Source: Shimia sp041624275 (GTDB lineage Bacteria; Pseudomonadota; Alphaproteobacteria; Rhodobacterales; Rhodobacteraceae). From it: a stretch of 9,567 bases of DNA. Location: the NCBI RefSeq assembly GCF_041624275.1, contig NZ_JBFJVE010000120.1, positions 1 to 9,567 on the forward strand. The letters run 5' to 3'. Position 1 is the stretch's first letter; each line of letters begins with the position of its first letter. A program made the position numbers and the translations under genes. The notes below the pieces were generated by a model. The model did not search any database. It saw nothing but the letters and a program-made list of their open reading frames with translations, and had not been told where the DNA came from. Below are positions 6,318-9,567 of the stretch, in pieces.

Positions 6318-6340
6318 GGGGCGGCACCAGCGGCCGCCCC
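6318..6340 (+). other. GC-rich stem-loop after the binding-protein gene
   Basis: GGGGCGGC (6318-6325) and GCCGCCCC (6333-6340) form a perfect 8-bp stem with the 7-base loop ACCAGCG. It lies 12 bases after the DctP-type stop and 32 bases before the next start. No T-run follows, so it is not a canonical intrinsic terminator. Such hairpins behind binding-protein genes often protect the upstream mRNA from 3' exonucleases or lower read-through, giving more binding protein than downstream enzyme. Confidence 0.6.
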
Positions 6341-6372
6341 ATCACAGCAGACCAGAGCAGCCGGAACAGACC

Positions 6373-7467
6373 ATGGACACGGATTACGCGATCATTGGGG
6401 GGGGGATTGTCGGCCTCTCCGTCGCCTGGGGCCTTTTGCAGCGTGGCCGCCGGGTCACGGTGATCGACGGCGACGACGGCGCCTTTCGCGCCAGCCGGGG
6501 CAATTTCGGGCTGATCTGGGTCCAGTCCAAGGGCATGAAACAGCCGCGTTATGCGGCGTGGTCGCAGCAGTCTGCCGCCGCCTGGAAGGGCTTTGCCGAG
6601 GAACTGGGCGAGGCCAGCGGAACCGATCTCGGGCTCGAGCAGAAGGGCGGCTATGATTTCCATTTCTCCGAGGAAAGCCTTGCGCAAACGGTGGCGCAAT
6701 ACGAGACGCTCAAGACCCGGCTCGGCGGCAACTACCCCTATGAGGTGCTGGGCCGCAACGCGCTGAAACAGGAAGAGCCCGCCATCGGCCCCGGGGTGGT
6801 CGGCGCCATCCTGCATCACCAGGACGGCCACGCCAACCCGCTGCGGCTGTTGCAGGCGCTGGCCGCCGACGTGCGCCGGCTCGGGGGGCGGGTGCTGACC
6901 GGCAAGACCGTGGTCGATGTGACCAAATCCGACGGCTTCCGGCTGACCTGCGATGACGCAACGGCGCTCACAGCGGAAAAAGTCGTGCTTTCGGCCGGGC
7001 TCGGCGCTGCCAGTCTCGGGCCGAAAATGGGCTTTCGCGCCCCGGTGCGCCCGCAGCGCGGACAGGTGCTGATCACCGAGAAGCTGCCGCCGCTCATCAA
7101 CCGCCCCTCGCTGATCGCGCGGCAGGTCAGCGAGGGCGGCATCCAGATCGGCGCCACCAACGAAGAGGTCGGTTTCGACGACGGGGTGAGCCTGCCGGGC
7201 ATCGGCGGGCTGGCGCGGCAGGCGATCGAGGCCTATCCGGCGCTGGCGCGGGTGCGGCTGCTGCGCAGCTGGGCGGCGCTGCGCATCCTGACCCCCGACG
7301 GGCTGCCGATCTACCAGCAAAGCCCCGAGATGCCCGGCGCCTTTCTGGTGACCTGCCATTCCGGCGTCACCCTGGCCGCCGCCCATGCCCGCTTCCTGCC
7401 CGACTGGCTGGAAGGCACCGACACCGCACCGCAACTGGAGGTTTTCAATGAAGCCCGCTTTTCGTGA
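6373..7467 (+). CDS. FAD-dependent oxidoreductase, DAO fold (opine oxidase beta / HcnC-like subunit)
   Basis: 364 residues. The N-terminal Rossmann motif is IIGGGIVG (7-14) with Asp32 at the end of the second strand for FAD ribose. SRGNFGLIW (41-49) and a conserved Gly-His-Asn-Pro block GHANPLRLL (152-160) follow. GIQIGATNEEVGFDD (256-270), SWAALRILTPDGLPI (299-313) and CHSGVTLAAA (328-337) are the C-terminal DAO-family FAD/substrate signatures. The family oxidises C-N bonds of amino and imino acids (D-amino acids, sarcosine, opines, D-hydroxyproline). In this arrangement it is the catalytic beta subunit of a heteromeric dehydrogenase with the next two genes. ATG 6373 has only a weak ribosome site; the in-frame ATG at 6247 lies within the previous gene and adds a non-homologous tail. 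A run of nine G encodes Gly9-Gly11. It overlaps the next gene by 20 bases. Confidence 0.92.
   Translation: MDTDYAIIGGGIVGLSVAWGLLQRGRRVTVIDGDDGAFRASRGNFGLIWVQSKGMKQPRYAAWSQQSAAAWKGFAEELGEASGTDLGLEQKGGYDFHFSEESLAQTVAQYETLKTRLGGNYPYEVLGRNALKQEEPAIGPGVVGAILHHQDGHANPLRLLQALAADVRRLGGRVLTGKTVVDVTKSDGFRLTCDDATALTAEKVVLSAGLGAASLGPKMGFRAPVRPQRGQVLITEKLPPLINRPSLIARQVSEGGIQIGATNEEVGFDDGVSLPGIGGLARQAIEAYPALARVRLLRSWAALRILTPDGLPIYQQSPEMPGAFLVTCHSGVTLAAAHARFLPDWLEGTDTAPQLEVFNEARFS
6397..6405 (+). repeat. Nine-G homopolymer inside the oxidoreductase reading frame
   Basis: Bases 6397-6405 are all G and encode three glycines of the FAD-binding GGGIVG motif as GGG GGG GGG, only 24 bases into the gene. Glycine is mostly GGC elsewhere in the window, as in the matching motif at 7755-7772. 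At length nine the frame is intact. Gain or loss of one G would end translation early, so this is a possible slippage site. Confidence 0.7.
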
Positions 7468-7741
7468 TCTCGCGCCCGGGGGCCGCCGCGTCGGCGTGAC
7501 CTTCGACGGCCGGGCGCTGCAGCTGCCCGAGGGGCAGAACCTTGCGGCGGCGCTGCTGGCGGCCGGCATCGGCCGGTTTCGCGACACCCCCGTGTCCGGC
7601 GCGCCGCGCGGGCCCTTCTGCATGATGGGCGCCTGTTACGACTGCCTGGTGCTGATCGACGGCTGCACGCGGCAGGCCTGCCAGACCGAGGTCCGCGACG
7701 GGCTGGTGATCGACACCCCGCGAGGGCCGGCCGATGCATGA
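7448..7741 (+). CDS. Small [2Fe-2S] subunit of the heteromeric amine/imino-acid dehydrogenase (HcnA-like)
   Basis: 97 residues with a ferredoxin-type beta-grasp N-terminus (VTFDGRALQLPEGQNLAAALL, about 17-37, split as a strand-turn-helix) and cysteines 58, 63, 66 and 78 in the order C-x4-C-x2-C-x11-C, which would hold one [2Fe-2S] cluster; Cys73 is extra. The segment FCMMGACYDC (57-66) is typical of HcnA and of the small subunits of opine oxidase and D-hydroxyproline dehydrogenase. Its job is electron transfer between the two flavin subunits or onward to the acceptor. The start ATG at 7448 follows TGGAGG (7435-7440) and lies inside the previous gene's last 20 bases; it overlaps the next gene by 8 bases. 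An in-frame ATG at 7385 lacks family similarity upstream of MKPAF. Confidence 0.9.
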   Translation: MKPAFRDLAPGGRRVGVTFDGRALQLPEGQNLAAALLAAGIGRFRDTPVSGAPRGPFCMMGACYDCLVLIDGCTRQACQTEVRDGLVIDTPRGPADA

Positions 7742-9113
7742 CCTGATCGTCATCGGCGCCGGCCCCGCCGGCATGGCCGCCGCCCGCGAGGCGGCCGAGA
7801 CCGGGCTTTCGGTGCTGCTGCTCGACGAGCAGCGCCGGGCCGGCGGCCAGATCTACCGCGATGTCGACCGGGTGGCGCCGCTGCGCGGCGATCTTCTGGG
7901 CCGCGACTACACCGAGGGGCTGGCGCTGACCCGCCGGCTCGACCATGCCGCGATCACCCATGTTGCGGGGGCCGTGGTCTGGCAGATCGAAACCCCGCTG
8001 CGCGTCGCCTATTCGATCGACGACAAGGCCCATGTCGCCAAGGGCAGACGCCTGCTGATCGCCACCGGGGCGCTGGAGCGGCCGATGCCGCTGCCGGGCT
8101 GGACCCTGCCCGGGGTGATGAGCGCCGGCGCGGCGCAGATCCTGCTCAAACAGTCGGGCATCGTGGCGCAGCGCGCCGTGCTCGCCGGCAGCGGGCCGCT
8201 GCTTTATCTGGTGGCGGCGCAGATGCTGCGCGCCGGCACGCCTCCGCTGGCGCTGGTCGAAACCCAGAGCCGCGCCGATCTGGCGCGCGCCATGCGCCAC
8301 CTGCCGGCGGCGCTGCGCGGCTGGCGCTATCTGGCCAAGGGCATGGCGATGCTGGCGGCGCTGAAACGGGCCGGGGTCGCGCGCCATGTCGGCGCCACCG
8401 GCCTTGCCATCGAAGGCCAAGACCGCGCCCGCGCGCTGCGTTTCACCGCCGGTGGCAAAAGCCATCGCATCGAGGCCGACACCGTGTTGCTGCATCACGG
8501 CGTGGTGCCCAACACCCAGACCGCGCGCTCGATGGGGCTGGTGCACCGCTGGAACGCCGCCCAATCCTGTTTTGCCCCGACGCTCGACGATTGGGGGCGC
8601 AGCAGCGACCCGGAGGTGTTCATTGCCGGTGACGGCGCCGGCATCGGCGGCGCCAGGGTGGCGGCGCTGGCCGGGCAAATGGCCGCTTTGCAGATCGCCC
8701 ATGATCTCGGCGCCCTGTCGCCGGCAAGGCGTGACCAGGCCGCCGCACCGCTGCGCCGCGCCATGGCCCGCGAGCGCGCCGCGCGCCCCTTCATCGACGC
8801 CGCCTATCCGCCCCATGCCCCGGCGCTTCTGCCCGAGGATGACACCATCGTCTGCCGCTGCGAAGAGGTGACGGCGGGCGACATCCGCCGCTATGCCAAG
8901 ATGGGCTGCGACGGGCCCAACCAGACCAAGGCCTTCGGACGCCCCGGCATGGGCCCCTGTCAGGGGCGCTATTGCGGCCTGACCGTGACCCAGCTACTGA
9001 GCGAGGCACATGGGCGCCGCCCGGACGAGACCGGCTATTACCGGATCCGGCCACCGCTGAAACCGGTGACACTGGGCGAGATCGCCGCGCTGGAACTGCC
9101 AAAAGAGGATTGA
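7734..9113 (+). CDS. FAD/NAD(P)-type oxidoreductase with C-terminal [2Fe-2S] domain (opine oxidase alpha / HcnB-like subunit)
   Basis: 459 residues, normal for this family. Domains: N-terminal FAD Rossmann motif VIGAGPAGMAAA (6-17), GGQIYR (37-42), ATG (110-112) followed by ERPMPLPGW, a second dinucleotide-like fold starting AGSGPLLYL (151-159), the FAD-closing motif VFIAGDGAGIGGA (295-307), and a C-terminal BFD-like domain. In the latter, Cys374, Cys376, Cys409 and Cys414 (CRC ... GPCQGRYC) are positioned to bind a [2Fe-2S] cluster. The second fold has GxGxxL rather than GxGxxG, in keeping with a subunit that relays electrons and does not use NAD(P)H. It belongs with the two preceding genes as a three-subunit dehydrogenase. 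Start ATG 7734 has GAGGG at 7722-7726. The ATG at 7738 is out of frame. Only two bases separate it from the Rid gene. Confidence 0.92.
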   Translation: MHDLIVIGAGPAGMAAAREAAETGLSVLLLDEQRRAGGQIYRDVDRVAPLRGDLLGRDYTEGLALTRRLDHAAITHVAGAVVWQIETPLRVAYSIDDKAHVAKGRRLLIATGALERPMPLPGWTLPGVMSAGAAQILLKQSGIVAQRAVLAGSGPLLYLVAAQMLRAGTPPLALVETQSRADLARAMRHLPAALRGWRYLAKGMAMLAALKRAGVARHVGATGLAIEGQDRARALRFTAGGKSHRIEADTVLLHHGVVPNTQTARSMGLVHRWNAAQSCFAPTLDDWGRSSDPEVFIAGDGAGIGGARVAALAGQMAALQIAHDLGALSPARRDQAAAPLRRAMARERAARPFIDAAYPPHAPALLPEDDTIVCRCEEVTAGDIRRYAKMGCDGPNQTKAFGRPGMGPCQGRYCGLTVTQLLSEAHGRRPDETGYYRIRPPLKPVTLGEIAALELPKED

Positions 9114-9115
9114 GC

Positions 9116-9457
9116 ATGATCGAACGGATCGAAACCGGCACCAGAATGTCGAAGATCGTCAAACACAACGGGGTCGCCTATCTCTGCGGCCAGGTCGGCG
9201 CCGGAGACAGCGTCAGCGAGCAGACAGAGGATTGCCTGTCGCGGATCGAGGCGCTGCTGGCGCAGGCGGGCTCGTCGCCCGAGCGCATCCTGCAGGCCAT
9301 CGTCTGGCTGGCCGACATGGCCGATTTCGCCGAGATGAACGCGGTCTGGGACGGCTGGGTGCCCGCCGGCCATGCCCCGGCCCGGGCCTGCGGCGAGGCG
9401 CGGCTGGCGCGCGCGGATCTCAAGGTCGAGATCATCATCACCGCCGCCTGCGACTGA
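9116..9457 (+). CDS. Rid-family (YjgF/YER057c/UK114) imine/enamine deaminase, YoaB-like
   Basis: 113 residues, a complete small Rid protein. Rid proteins are trimers that hydrolyse reactive imines or enamines to carbonyl plus ammonia. The sequence resembles E. coli YoaB more than RidA, notably in WLADMADFAEMNAVWDGWV (64-82) and GHAPARACGEA (85-95). Arg90 (in PARAC) corresponds to the essential RidA arginine, and Glu105 (in KVEI) to the conserved C-terminal glutamate, so it should be catalytically competent. Shine-Dalgarno AGAGGA (9104-9109) and the two-base gap to the preceding gene place it at the end of the operon, where it would clear the imine made by the flavin dehydrogenase. An in-frame upstream ATG at 8972 is inside the previous gene and was rejected. 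Confidence 0.93.
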   Translation: MIERIETGTRMSKIVKHNGVAYLCGQVGAGDSVSEQTEDCLSRIEALLAQAGSSPERILQAIVWLADMADFAEMNAVWDGWVPAGHAPARACGEARLARADLKVEIIITAACD

Positions 9458-9475
9458 ACCGGCCGCGCGCCGCCC

Positions 9476-9567
9476 TCAGCCCGTCGCCGGGCCGGGGGCC
9501 GGGTGCGGCGGGGCCACACCGGCATCCTGCAACTGCTCGGGGTCGGGCAGCTCGCGCAGCGATTGCA
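9476..9567 (-). CDS. C-terminal end of a minus-strand gene, possibly segregation/condensation protein ScpB (partial)
   Basis: The reverse strand from the right edge is open for 29 codons and ends in TGA (bases 9478-9476). It reads QSLRELPDPEQLQDAGVAPP and then a Pro/Ala tail. The pattern S-L-R-x-L-P-x-x-x-x-L-x-x-A-G resembles the last conserved helix of ScpB, the kleisin-associated subunit of the SMC chromosome-condensing complex. The stretch is too short for certainty and the start lies beyond the window. It converges on the Rid gene with an 18-base gap, which shows no terminator with a T-run. Confidence 0.45.
   Translation of the reverse strand, partial: QSLRELPDPEQLQDAGVAPPHPAPGPATG

Noticed and set aside
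6318..6340. Intrinsic transcription terminator ending the transporter operon
   Set aside because: The stem is good but no T-run follows, and the downstream genes have no visible promoter in the 32 bases before the next start, so full termination is unlikely.
5292..8816. Long minus-strand frames (5292-6314, 6016-7623, 7311-8816) opposite the DctP-type and oxidoreductase genes
   Set aside because: All have Gly/Arg/His/Gln-rich shadow composition, and the plus strand carries complete recognised families with ribosome sites over the same span.
6373..9113. Hydrogen cyanide synthase (HcnABC)
   Set aside because: The subunit types match, but known hcn operons run small Fe-S, alpha, beta, while here the order is beta, small, alpha, and the genes sit between a TRAP importer and a Rid deaminase, which points to catabolism. 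Not excluded by sequence alone.
2454..9457. Recent mobile insertion of the whole catabolic module
   Set aside because: The convergent boundaries on both sides are suggestive, but there are no integrase, transposase, flanking repeats or tRNA remnants, and composition matches the surroundings.

Overview
The window reads as GC-rich alphaproteobacterial chromosome, most likely Rhodobacterales. This rests on the strong G/C third-position bias, the TRAP-transporter catabolic operon and the general look of the proteins, not on a database match. Genes are tightly packed, and the only long AT-rich non-coding stretch is 979-1148. No tRNA, rRNA, CRISPR array, insertion sequence or integrase was seen.

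Left part (1-2457), motility. A large unrecognised gene with an Ala/Pro-rich C-terminus runs off the left edge on the minus strand (1-978). It faces away from motA (1149-2018), the flagellar stator ion-channel subunit, and a small coiled-coil protein best read as the export chaperone FliJ (2026-2457). The region between the divergent genes holds several dyads and a good sigma-70-like promoter aimed at motA. No motB is present here.

Centre and right (2454-9457), a self-contained uptake and oxidation module. A LysR-type regulator (2454-3383, minus) diverges from a rightward gene train: TRAP small membrane subunit DctQ-type (3498-3968), TRAP large permease DctM-type (3965-5263), TRAP periplasmic binding protein DctP-type (5310-6305), a DAO-fold FAD oxidoreductase (6373-7467), a small [2Fe-2S] subunit (7448-7741), a second FAD subunit with a C-terminal [2Fe-2S] domain (7734-9113) and a YoaB-like Rid-family imine deaminase (9116-9457). 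The three redox genes match the architecture of the opine oxidase / D-hydroxyproline dehydrogenase / HCN synthase family. The proposed logic is that a carboxylated amine (opine, imino acid, D-amino acid or N-alkyl amino acid) is imported by the TRAP system, oxidised at its C-N bond by the heterotrimer, and the resulting imine is hydrolysed by the Rid protein. The substrate cannot be read from sequence.

The lysR-dctQ gap carries a T-N11-A dyad and a second AT-rich dyad about 25 bp further on, as expected for a LysR recognition/activation pair. Within the operon the most notable details are a GC-rich hairpin after the binding-protein gene and a nine-G homopolymer at the nucleotide-binding motif of the first oxidoreductase. 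At the right edge the last codons of a minus-strand gene are visible (9476-9567), possibly scpB.
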